This document shows, in pieces, positions 37,907 through 47,614 of a stretch of 64,000 bases of DNA (position 1 is the stretch's first letter; every line of letters starts with the position of its first letter). Location: positions 214,326 to 278,325 of the forward strand of contig CAJNOL010000037.1 of assembly GCA_905250125.1 (NCBI GenBank), given 5' to 3'. The notes below the pieces were generated by a model. That model was given only the letters and a program-made list of their open reading frames with translations, had not been told where the DNA came from and did no database searches. The stretch is from Rotaria sordida (Eukaryota; Rotifera; Eurotatoria; Philodinida; Philodinidae). The translations under genes and the position numbers were made by a program.

Positions 37907-38006
37907 NNNNNNNNNNNNNNNNNNNNNNNNNNNNNNNNNNNNNNNNNNNNNNNNNNNNNNNNNNNNNNNNNNNNNNNNNNNNNNNNNNNNNNNNNNNNNN
38001 NNNNNN
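37907..38006. other. Assembly gap (100 N)
   Basis: Exactly 100 N bases, the usual placeholder for a gap of unknown size. It removes the 5' exon(s) of the downstream PLC gene. Confidence 1.
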
Positions 38007-38016
38007 TTCTAATTAG

Positions 38017-41000
38017 ATTATATCAAAGATATTAATGAAGTTCGACCTGGTTTTGGTCATCAAACATTTGGTCGTCTACTTAAAAAACGTCTTATCAAGG
38101 ATACTGATGTAAATATTTTCAGAGAAAAATATCTTTATTTCTTTTAATAACAAGACAAACAAGAAAATTCTTCTTATTTATTCAGGAAAATCTTGTATTT
38201 TCAATAATGTATAATAATCATCGAAGCGAAGTTCATTTGATGGCACCAAATAAACGTACTAGAGATTTATGGATAACAGGTTTACAAAGTTTAATTGATC
38301 GACATGCACGAAAAAGTCAACGTGATTTAATTCATGAAGAAAAGTAGAATATTATTTTTGTAATGTGAATTTAAACAATGAATTTTTGTTTTGTTAAAGT
38401 TGGATTTTAAATTATTTTCGTATGGCTGATAAAGATAAATCAAATTCATTATCAAAACGTGAATGTCGAAAATTATTAACTGAATCTCTTAATGTTAAAG
38501 TACCTGATGATATATTTGAAAGACTTTTTGAAGTAACAACAAAAAAAATTTTTGTTTTATTTATAAATATGGTTGTTTTTTGAATTTTTTTAGAAAGCAG
38601 ACAAAAGTCAAGAAGGTTTACTAAGTCCTGAAGAATTTTGTGATTTTTTTCATTTATTAGCTCAACGTAAAGATCTCTATGAAATCATGAAAAAGTAAAA
38701 TAATTTTCTATTATTCAAACTTATTATTATTATTCATATAGATATACTAAAAATGGACATACACAATCAATGGATACGATTCATATGAATGTAAATGAAT
38801 TATTATCATTTTTACGAACAGTTCAAAATGTAAATTTAGGTTTTTTTTTTCTTTTGAATTAATTACAATTCTAACTTTAATTTATCTATTTAGCAAAAAT
38901 TATTAATAAATATTACAACTGATAATGGTCAAAATAAAATTATATCTAAAATCGAAAAACCAGAACAAGTAAAAAAATTAATTGATGAATTCGAATTGGA
39001 TAAGGAATTTAGAGATAAAAGCCAATTAGGTCTTGATGGTATGTATAATTATATAGTTTTTACAAAGTCCGTGATATGAGTTAAAACTATCTAAAAAGTT
39101 GTCTAACGAGGGGACATTTTCAATTGATCAATCGCTTTTGAATTCGAACTTTATGCATAAGGTAGACTCTAGTAAAATAGGAAAAAATTTGAAAAGGATA
39201 AGTTTCCTTAGATCTTCTATCTAGAGTTATAGACATTTTACTAGAATTTTATCCTCTGGTTTGGTATATAACAACACATGGAATGACACTATTTCGACCT
39301 AAGATTTCGCTCACAGAAAGACCTATTTGACAATAGACTGTTCTGCAAATTTCAGCTCAAAAGAATATTTTCTTTCCGAAATATTAAAGTTACAAAAATC
39401 ATTCATACGCCATGAAAGCTGCTAGAATTTTCTTTTTTTAGAACTCTGGTATCTCGCGAAGGAAATAATCTTTTGAGCTGATATTTTCAGAATATTCTAC
39501 TGACAAACAGATCTGTCTGTGAATAAAATTTCAGGTCGAAATACCATCATTCGATGTGTTGCTATATACTAAGGCACAAGCTAAAATTTCAGTAAAATAT
39601 CTATAGCTCTATATAGATGGTCTAAGGAAACTTCTCCTTTTGGTTTTTTTTATATATCATCGGGGTCCACCTGATGCAAAGAGTTCGAATTCAAAAGTGA
39701 TTGATCATTTGAAAACGTTTGCTCGTGAGATGTAACTAAGAAGACGTATCAAATTTAAAGAATCTTTGCTTTATCAATCTTCTATAAGTAACATAGGTAG
39801 TCGAGCTACGAGTTTTAGGTAAGCCGAAGCTTATCCTAGATTAAGATACCGTAGGTTTCAAATATTTGTTTCTCGTTCCATCATATTAATAGATTTATGT
39901 AGTGCATTGAAATTTTTATACAAATCACAAAATTGTTCTCTGCCTTCAGTAGGAAATAGTAACATTTTCTTAGTAAAGTAGACTTACGAGTGAGCCTCCT
40001 TAGATGTCCCCTTTGGATTTCAATAATGCTTTTGCCTATAGATATTTCATAGCGTTGTAATAAAAACTCTAAAAAGATTCGAATTCCTATTGAGATAATT
40101 AAATATATTGAGTTCTACATTACCAATGACTTGAGGTAGTACTTCTTTGTTACAAATGAAGAAGAACTCGACGCGAAACTCGAGTTAGATAAACCAAAAG
40201 CCACCGAAAATATTTTCTTCAGCTTCATTGACTAAACTTACATGTCTAAGCAAGTATTTTCAATAAAGTGAACAAACCCACAATGTAATCTCTCTCTTTT
40301 GTTTTGTGAATACTACTTGTTCATCATTATTGTATTTTTGTGTAAAACTAGATCGAAAACTCTTCATGCAAGAATCGAAATTAAATAAAAAACAAATATT
40401 AGCGTGTTTCTTTAAGTACCAGTCTTTTGACAAAAGTTACGATTTTTTCTGAACTGTACTAGTAGATTTGTATACTGGAAAATATACGTTGAAAATAAAA
40501 AGCACTAATTGTATTTCATGGGAGTGGCTTAAAAAGATTTATCCTTTTCCTCCCTATTCCTAACTTTCCAATGAAAATTTTATGAAGATTTTTAACCCTA
40601 TCCTAAATTCAAATCCTTCCACCACCTATGGTAAAGAAGAAGAATATCCCTACGTTGTAATATGGGGCACTGTCTAGCGGTGCGTTCAATAGCCCGATAT
40701 CTTTCCTACAACTTAGGGATGCAACAAATTCTTATTTTTTGTACAAAGATCGAAAATTTTCTGAATGAAAACCCACCAAATCTTCATGTCAATTATGATC
40801 AGTTTCAATCGCTCTATCTGATACTGATATTTATTAACCAAACCCCTGTCAAATCGTGCGTAGGATTTGGTGGGATTTGTTAAATATATCGCTATTTTCA
40901 CCAAATTCTGCCAAATCTTACGCAAGATTTGGTAGAGATTCGATAAATAAATACCAGTATTAGAAAGAGCAATTAAAACTGATTATAATTGACACGAAGA

Positions 41001-44000
41001 TTTGGTGGGTTTTCATTCAGAAAATTTTCAATCTTTGTACAAAAAATAAGGATTTGTTGCATCCCTACTACAACTATGACGAGCTATAGCTCTGGACAGA
41101 AGGTCTCCCTGATACAGAGTTCTTGCGATCAATGCTTGAGCTTCGCATACATAATCACTAGGCACAAGAGGAAATCTATGTCCCAATGTAATCAGCATGC
41201 TATAGAACGGATGATTTCAGGCAAACAACCGTTAGAAAGTTGTCCAAGATCATTCTATGGCTGGTGGTACTAAGGTTTGATACAGTACCTTGCGGATACG
41301 TGTCAAACACCGCAGCCAGTCAGTCATGGCAACAAGTCGCTTATGATAAGTAGTGATGTGCAGAGCTAGTTCTCGTTTCAGATCTATAGTTCTCTAAATG
41401 GAGACTGTATAAAACATATTTCTCTGTATTATGTATATTTTAAAAAATAAATATTGATCATATTTTTAACTTAACATAAACTAGCATTATTGATTGCCTT
41501 TTAATTGATGTAATTGAAAATAGTTTTTCAGTCATGATGACATAGTAGACATAAATAAAATTTAATTTTATCAAGACTTTGTTTTTTTTTAGGCTTTCGA
41601 AATATGTTATTATCCAATGATTTTGATATAGTAAAACCATTATGTTCTCGTCAGATATATCAAAATATGACAAGGTACATTCAAGTGAGAAGATATATAT
41701 TATTTCAATTAATATAATTCTCTCTTATCTAGACCATTATGTGATTACTATATTAATACTTCACATAATACGTAATATTTTTTTCTTCATAGAATTTATT
41801 ATTTATATAAACAAATTATTTTTAGTTATTTATTCTACAGTCAATTATCTGGTGATAGTAATCCAGAAGCTTATAATCGAGCATTATTAGCTGGTTGTCG
41901 AGCTGTTGAACTTGACTGTTATGATGGTCATAATGGTAAACCAATAGTTACTCATGGATTTACACTTGTAAAACCATGTTCATTCGAATCAATTATTCGT
42001 TATATGGAACCAAATCTTTTTAAAAAATCACCGTAAAAGAAAATTGATATTAAAAATTTCTATATTTTATCTATTAATTAATTTTCTTTTTGTGTGTATG
42101 TGTATTCTATAGATATCCAGTTATTTTAAATATAGAAAATCATTGTTCAATAGAACAACAAAAAGAAATGGCTCGAATATTACGAGAAATTCTTGGTGGT
42201 AAATAGAAATTTATATGAATTATATTTAATAAAATATTTTTCTTTTTTATTAAGATCGATTGGTTACAGGACCATTACCTAATAAAGATTCAAAAGTTTT
42301 ACCATCACCTGAAGATTTAAAATACAAAGTTCTTATTCGTGTAAGCATTCAATTAGGTTTTTTAATAACAAAACAATCTCTGCTGATTTTTATTAGAGTA
42401 GAAAAAGTACAAAAACAGCAAAACGAAATTCAACAACACCATTAGAAGATGATGATGATGTATTTTCTGAACTATTAAGTAATGTATGTTATCATTGATA
42501 TATATTTCATTTAAGAATTTTATAATTCATAATTGTTTGAACATAATGAGTATATTATTATTAATAATATTAGTCATATATACATCACTGGAAAAAATTG
42601 TTATAGTCGTTTTTTTAAATATATTGTCATCATAAAAATATATTTAAAAAGAATAGTTCTATATCTTGAAAGGGCTGCAAGTTTTCCATCATCCTGTATA
42701 TTTATGTTTTAACTTAGCACCCTCATTATCAAATTCTCACGGACTAAATTTTGTTATTGTCTTCTGAGAGAATTTTTAAATTTATTATTATTAGATGTGA
42801 AAAGATAATTCTAATATGATCGTTTGTATTCAGAATTTTCTCCCCTTCTAAATAATGTATAAAAGTTTGAGAATAAAATGATCTACGCCAGATAAAAATG
42901 TTACACATCATTCGTTATCAGTTCTAATCACATTTACTCTTGAAACTTCTTGGTCGCCACGAATGTGTCGCAGTTTCTTCTGCCATATATCATTGTAATT
43001 CTAGAGTATTGTACATCATTTTGAATAGAAGAAAATTCTGAATACAAAGGATCAAATAGAATTACTCTTTCACGCCTAACATTGTATTTCTTTCTTATTT
43101 TTCGTTTAAATTCTGATAAATAATGTGAGTATTAGATAGACATATTCATTGAGAAACCTTTCAAAACTGCTTTTTTCTGTGCTCACTCTCTTTTACGAAA
43201 TACGATATAAAATGAGTGTTGAAATGTATAGAGTGGTGATTTCTCCCTCCTTCCTTTCTACAGATAATGCCGGATATTATCATGGAAAACGTCACAGACG
43301 AAATCGACAGACACTTTAGGAACGACTCATCACCTACACCGTATATGAGCTACTGCCTTATTGCATTTCTTTAGGATTAAGTAAAAGAATACTGGAGAAA
43401 CGAGTCCCAGAATAGATAAAATAAAATAATCTTCCAGTATTTGGCAACAACAGGTACATCGTGTTTCACATTTTAATACCGCAGAGATTGCGCTAACAGT
43501 TGCTTTTTATTTCGAGTTTAGATTTTCAAACATGTAACTACATATTCTGGTAGAATTGGGAGCTCTCTATCTTACTAAGCTTTTGAAATTAGAAAAAAAA
43601 ACAAAGAAATAGTTTAAACATCGAAGTATTTAGATTTTGTCAATAAGTGTGCTTACGTAATACTCACAGTATTTATTAGACCATAAATATTAGATATAGC
43701 ACAACTATATAGGATAGCAGAGAATGTCAAACTCTATTAGAATACATAATAATTTTAGCAAAAATTTATTCTCATAAGGAGTAATAAACCTGAAACGAAA
43801 ACTATAAATGTAGAGAAAATATGCAGATTTTTGGTATTTATCAAGTGACAGTAGATCCAATGTGCTCAACCTTTCTTACCAACAAACAAACACAAGATAA
43901 TAGATAAATATGCTGGGTGATGGAAAACTTCCAGTACTTTCAGAATATACAAAATATTTGTCCTCAGAGGTATATATATGTAGACGTTTATCCTTTCCAC

Positions 44001-46014
44001 GCACTGAACGAATAATACAAAATAAAAAGCAAAGAAAAATATTGTTTAAGCCTCAAAAATTTTGAAAAATATTTTTGAATATTTAATCTTTTAGAATGTT
44101 CAACATGATCCATCTGAATTATTTGTTTATTTACAAAATGTTTCATATTGTGACAATGATTATGCTAAAACTCACTGTAACTTATGAAAATTTTATCTAA
44201 AAAAACAGCACAGATTTTTTTTTGAAACAGATTCACCATGGCATTCATCATCATTAGTTGAAAATCGTTTTGAAAAAATTACTCGTGATAATCCATCTAG
44301 TTTAATTTTACAAACAACATGGCGTATTATTCGAACTTATCCCGCTGGTTTTAGACATGATTCTAGTAATGCTGATCCAGTAAATGCTTGGAATTATGGT
44401 ATACAAATGGCTGCTTTAAATTATCAAAATAAAGATGATGTTATGCCATTATGCTATGGAAAATTTCTTGATAATGGTGGTTGTGGTTATATTCTCAAAC
44501 CAAAATATTTAATTAATGCATATGAAACACATTATGATCCATTAAATCCTAAACTTAATCTTGATTTTCCTCAAATTTTAACACTAACAATAATAAGTGC
44601 ACAATTTTTATCTCGATCAAATTTAACAACATTAGATATACCAGATCCATATGTACGTATATCGATACATGGTTTACCTTGTGATCAACAAACACAAAAA
44701 ACAAAAGTTATTTCAAATAACGGTTTAGATCCAATATGGAATGAAAAATTCTCCTTTCGAATAAAATATCCAAAAATGGCACTTGTATATTTTTCTGTTT
44801 ATGATTACGATGCATTTACACCTGATGATAAACTTGCACATTTTTGTTTACCATTAACCATGATGCAAACAGGTTAAACAAAAAGAGTTTCTTTTTTTTT
44901 TTAATAAACTCTTATCAATTTTAAAATATAATGTACTCGATTGTTTTTCGTTTTGAATAACTTTAGATAGGAACATCATAGAGACCTGCAGTTTTCACCA
45001 TTCAAGAGAGAAGATCCAGAGTTCATCGAAGTATATTAAAGTTTCATGGGTCAGCAATCGACCAATCAGATGAGTTGTTGATGAAGATTTTCAAAAACGA
45101 TATTCTAAAGTTATTTTTCTTTCAGTTTAAACTTTTAATAGGATTAATCAATAGAAAACATCCTTCTTTTTCGATCTACACAAGATCGATATTCTTAACA
45201 TATGCTGTTTGATAGTTATAAGACTTTTTCTGGAACTTCAGATTCCAGCCAATTGACCTATGATCATACCTGGAAAAGTAGTTAGACAGGGATAATTCCC
45301 CATACTGAGTCGAATGGTGATATTTGTTTTTAGGTTGGAAATGATCTTACTCTGTTATCTCCATATTTTTGAAATTCTACAATCAGCTTCTATGTAATAA
45401 AGGAGTCGACATTTCGGAAATATTGAGATAACAGAGGCAAATCTTTTCGAATCTAGACAACAAATATTATCATTCGGCTTAGCATGGTGAAATACTCTTG
45501 TCTAGCTGCTTTTTCAGGTGATCGCAGATCAATTGGTTGAATTCGAGGAGTCTCAAGAAAAGCTTTATAACTTTCGAATGGAACAAATTAGGAATATTGA
45601 TCTTGATTAGATCGATAGAGAAGAATTTTTTCTATTGCTTAGCCCGTTTAATGTCTAAATCGATAGAAAAATAACTTCAGAATATCATTTTTCAAAAAAT
45701 TCCTATCAAGAACTCACTTGATTAGTTAATTGTTGATCAATTGAATTCCGATATATTTCCGATGGTCCTGGGTCTTCTCTCTTAAACGATGAAAACCACA
45801 GATTCCTGTGATGTTTCTATCAAAAGTTATTCAAAACAAAACAGTGGAGTACACTAGATTTTGAAATGAATGGTATTTATTATCATTTTATTTTTCAATA
45901 GGCTATCGTCATATTCATTTACGAGCTAATAACAATGATCCAACTCATTCAACTTTATTCGTTCACGTTGATATTGAAGACGATGATGACAATATTCTTT
46001 GTACACGATTGTAA
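38017..46014 (+). CDS. PLCD: PLC-delta-type phosphoinositide phospholipase C, copy 1 (5' truncated by gap)
   Basis: Fifteen exons are read: 38017-38108, 38186-38343, 38400-38532, 38594-38694, 38742-38829, 38894-39038, 41593-41674, 41733-41771 (39 nt), 41826-42032, 42113-42198, 42255-42340, 42397-42483, 44095-44176, 44231-44872 and 45902-46014. They give about 713 residues. Order: C-terminal part of a PH domain ([10 protein letters not shown]...[10 protein letters not shown]), then an EF-hand with the canonical loop [12 protein letters not shown]. Next comes the X domain with the catalytic His in [14 protein letters not shown] and the second His in VTHGFTL. An acidic linker ([12 protein letters not shown]) follows. 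The Y domain has [16 protein letters not shown] and [11 protein letters not shown], and the protein ends in a C2 domain ([24 protein letters not shown]). The enzyme cleaves PIP2 to IP3 and diacylglycerol in response to calcium. The long introns (39039-41592, 42484-44094, 44873-45901) are filled with inverted-repeat elements. Confidence 0.93.
39097..39739. mobile_element. Near-complete palindromic foldback element in PLC copy 1 intron
   Basis: About 640 bp in which the first ~310 bp pair with the reverse complement of the last ~310 bp. Paired blocks, left then right reverse-complement, include CTTTTGAATTCGAACT twice, AGTTTCCTTAGATCTTCTAT with AGTTTCCTTAGACCATCTAT, GTATATAACAACACATGGAA with GTATATAGCAACACATCGAA, and ATTTCAGCTCAAAAGAATAT with ATATCAGCTCAAAAGATTAT. 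Only a short loop near 39400-39440 remains unpaired. No coding frame. Confidence 0.82.
40714..41067. mobile_element. hAT-type MITE with intact 8-bp target duplication
   Basis: A 354-bp element with terminal repeats starting TAGGGATGCAACAAATTCTT (left) and TAGGGATGCAACAAATCCTT (right, reverse complement). Inverted similarity extends for more than 100 bp. Both flanks are CTACAACT (40706-40713 and 41068-41075), an exact 8-bp duplication as made by hAT transposases. The TAGGGATG terminus also fits hAT. It lies within the 2.55-kb intron of PLC copy 1. The open frames at 40662-40883, 40713-40925 (minus) and 40989-41273 overlap it and are artefacts of the repeat. Confidence 0.92.
42650..43970. mobile_element. 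TIR element with internal hairpin in PLC copy 1 intron
   Basis: Outer inverted repeats: left (about 42667-42710) GCAAGTTTTCCATCATCCTG then TATATTTAT; right reverse complement (about 43901-43946) GGAAGTTTTCCATCACCCAG then CATATTTAT. Inside, about 42750-42935 pairs with about 42940-43165, for example TTTGTATTCAGAATTTTCT on both arms. No coding frame was found. The element fills most of the 1.6-kb intron between the X-Y linker exon and the Y-domain exon. Confidence 0.6.
44948..45842. mobile_element. Foldback element in last intron of PLC copy 1, arms about 320 bp
   Basis: The left arm (about 44948-45275) and right arm (about 45515-45842) pair in inverted orientation. Left TTTTGAATAACTTTAGATAG pairs with right reverse-complement TTTTGAATAACTTTTGATAG. 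Other matches are AAGAGAGAAGA(T/C)CCAG and GATATTCTAAAGTTATTTTT with GATATTCTGAAGTTATTTTT. The spacer is about 240 bp. The element occupies most of the 1.03-kb intron before the final C2 exon. Confidence 0.78.
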
Positions 46015-46186
46015 TATTTGTATCGATGCAGATTTTGTTGTTGGTTTTTTTTTGTTAGCTAACGCTTTCATAAAGTGTGAAATATCACAAAAAATTCTTT
46101 TTTTTTTATTTATCTTTTGATCATAATATCCTTTCTTATACTTAACGATGAAACAAATAGAACAGAACAAGACAAAAATAAAACGT

Positions 46187-47614
46187 TTAAGCAAATATAG
46201 GTGTCGGTGTTTGAACATGTCCTAATTTTCTTTTAATATATTCAACTTCACCACCATATTTACAAACAGCAACTTTCATCATTGCAAGTATATTATGTGC
46301 AGCTGTATTATGATCATGTATACCACCATAAAATGGAACAGTTGCATCTTTACCAATATAATTTTTAATTATAGCTCGACCACCAGGATGTGAATCAATA
46401 AAATGACTAACATCATGAATAAAACCAGCAATTAAAATTAAAGCACGACCATCATTTTTCTTAGATAATTCTTGATATTCTTCAAATGTAATAATAGGTA
46501 ATTGAGAATTTTGTTTAGGCCATGTTATAGTTTGACCAAATTTATCTAATGCTTTACATGTCATTGAATAACGACCTTTTTGTATTTCATTATGAGGAAA
46601 TTCTTTTAAATTACTAGCAAGATGAATTTTTTTAAAAAATTTTATTAATAATTTTGTTGGATCATATTGAAACCATTTAAGTGCATTACGATAATCAGAT
46701 GGAAATTCATGATGAAAATTATGATAACCTTCACCAAGTGTAATAAGAGCTGTTATAAAATGATCACGTGGTGTATGTCGATCATCAAATGGTGCATTAC
46801 CTAAATAATGTGCTAATGAATTAACACAAAATGTTGAATGATGTACAAAAACAAGACGAAGAACACCAGCAAAAAAATAACCACCACGATAATCATTCCA
46901 TCCAAATCCACATATAATTGTAGGTAAAACAAATGACATTAAAAATGCTAAACTTATATAATTTTGATGTTGCCATTGAACACTTGAATCATGTATTAAA
47001 TCAGTAACATCAGCAACACCAGGTTTTCGACGAGATTTAAATAATAACCAACCAATATGAGAATAAAATATACCTTTATGTGCATTATATGGATCAAGAT
47101 CAGTATCTGTATAACGATGATGTGCTCGATGACCACGTGACCACCATTGTGCTGATCCTTGAACAGCACCAGCACCTAATATAAGTAAAATATAACGTAA
47201 AGGTAATGTTGCTTCATAAGCTCGATGAGCAAATAAACGATGATAACCAGCTGTTATACCAAAACCAGTAAGAAAATACCATAAAAAAGTAAAAACAGCT
47301 GTTTGCCATACAAAACATGTTGTAAAAAGTCCATATAATGCAATAAAAGGTTCAAGACATAATAATGTTGCTTGTGGCCAATTAACTTCTTTATACCAAT
47401 TTGACCATGTTATAGGTGGTAATGCAGATTCATTTAATAATGTTCGTTTTACATAATTATTTTTAATAAAATCTTCTTCTTTTTCTTTTTCTTCTTGTTC
47501 AACATTCATTGTTGATGATGCATTTTGTTCAATAGTTAATATTGGTAAATCTAATGGTTTTGGTACATATGATAAAGACATACCTGATTTATTTAATTCA
47601 TCCATAACATACAC
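46187..47614 (-). CDS. OLE1: OLE1-type acyl-CoA delta-9 desaturase fused to cytochrome b5, intronless
   Basis: A single open frame of 475 residues. The start at 47614 precedes a second Met at codon 4. Membrane-desaturase histidine boxes are H125RLFAH130, H162RAHH166 and H298NFHH302, with a further conserved His in NSLAHYLG (about 269). The flanking motifs GITAGYHRL, GSAQWWSRGHRAHHRYTDTD, TLGEGYHNFHHEFPSDYRNA and KWFQYDPTK are those of the fungal OLE1 group. Residues about 375-455 form a cytochrome b5 domain with the haem ligand in HPGG (409) and a second His in the HDHNTAAH region. The protein makes monounsaturated acyl-CoA at the ER membrane, with the fused domain supplying electrons. Animal stearoyl-CoA desaturases normally lack this fusion. 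No intron occurs, unlike nearly every neighbouring gene. It is convergent with PLC copy 1, with 172 bp between stops. Confidence 0.93.
   Translation of the reverse strand: MYVMDELNKSGMSLSYVPKPLDLPILTIEQNASSTMNVEQEEKEKEEDFIKNNYVKRTLLNESALPPITWSNWYKEVNWPQATLLCLEPFIALYGLFTTCFVWQTAVFTFLWYFLTGFGITAGYHRLFAHRAYEATLPLRYILLILGAGAVQGSAQWWSRGHRAHHRYTDTDLDPYNAHKGIFYSHIGWLLFKSRRKPGVADVTDLIHDSSVQWQHQNYISLAFLMSFVLPTIICGFGWNDYRGGYFFAGVLRLVFVHHSTFCVNSLAHYLGNAPFDDRHTPRDHFITALITLGEGYHNFHHEFPSDYRNALKWFQYDPTKLLIKFFKKIHLASNLKEFPHNEIQKGRYSMTCKALDKFGQTITWPKQNSQLPIITFEEYQELSKKNDGRALILIAGFIHDVSHFIDSHPGGRAIIKNYIGKDATVPFYGGIHDHNTAAHNILAMMKVAVCKYGGEVEYIKRKLGHVQTPTPIFA

Noticed and set aside
40662..41273. Three overlapping short open frames
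   Set aside because: They lie across the inverted arms of the hAT-type MITE, and two of them translate the same repeat in opposite directions.
46187..47614. Desaturase as fungal or microbial contamination
   Set aside because: It is embedded between intron-rich animal genes on one continuous stretch (38007-64000 has no gap) and shares their AT-rich codon use.
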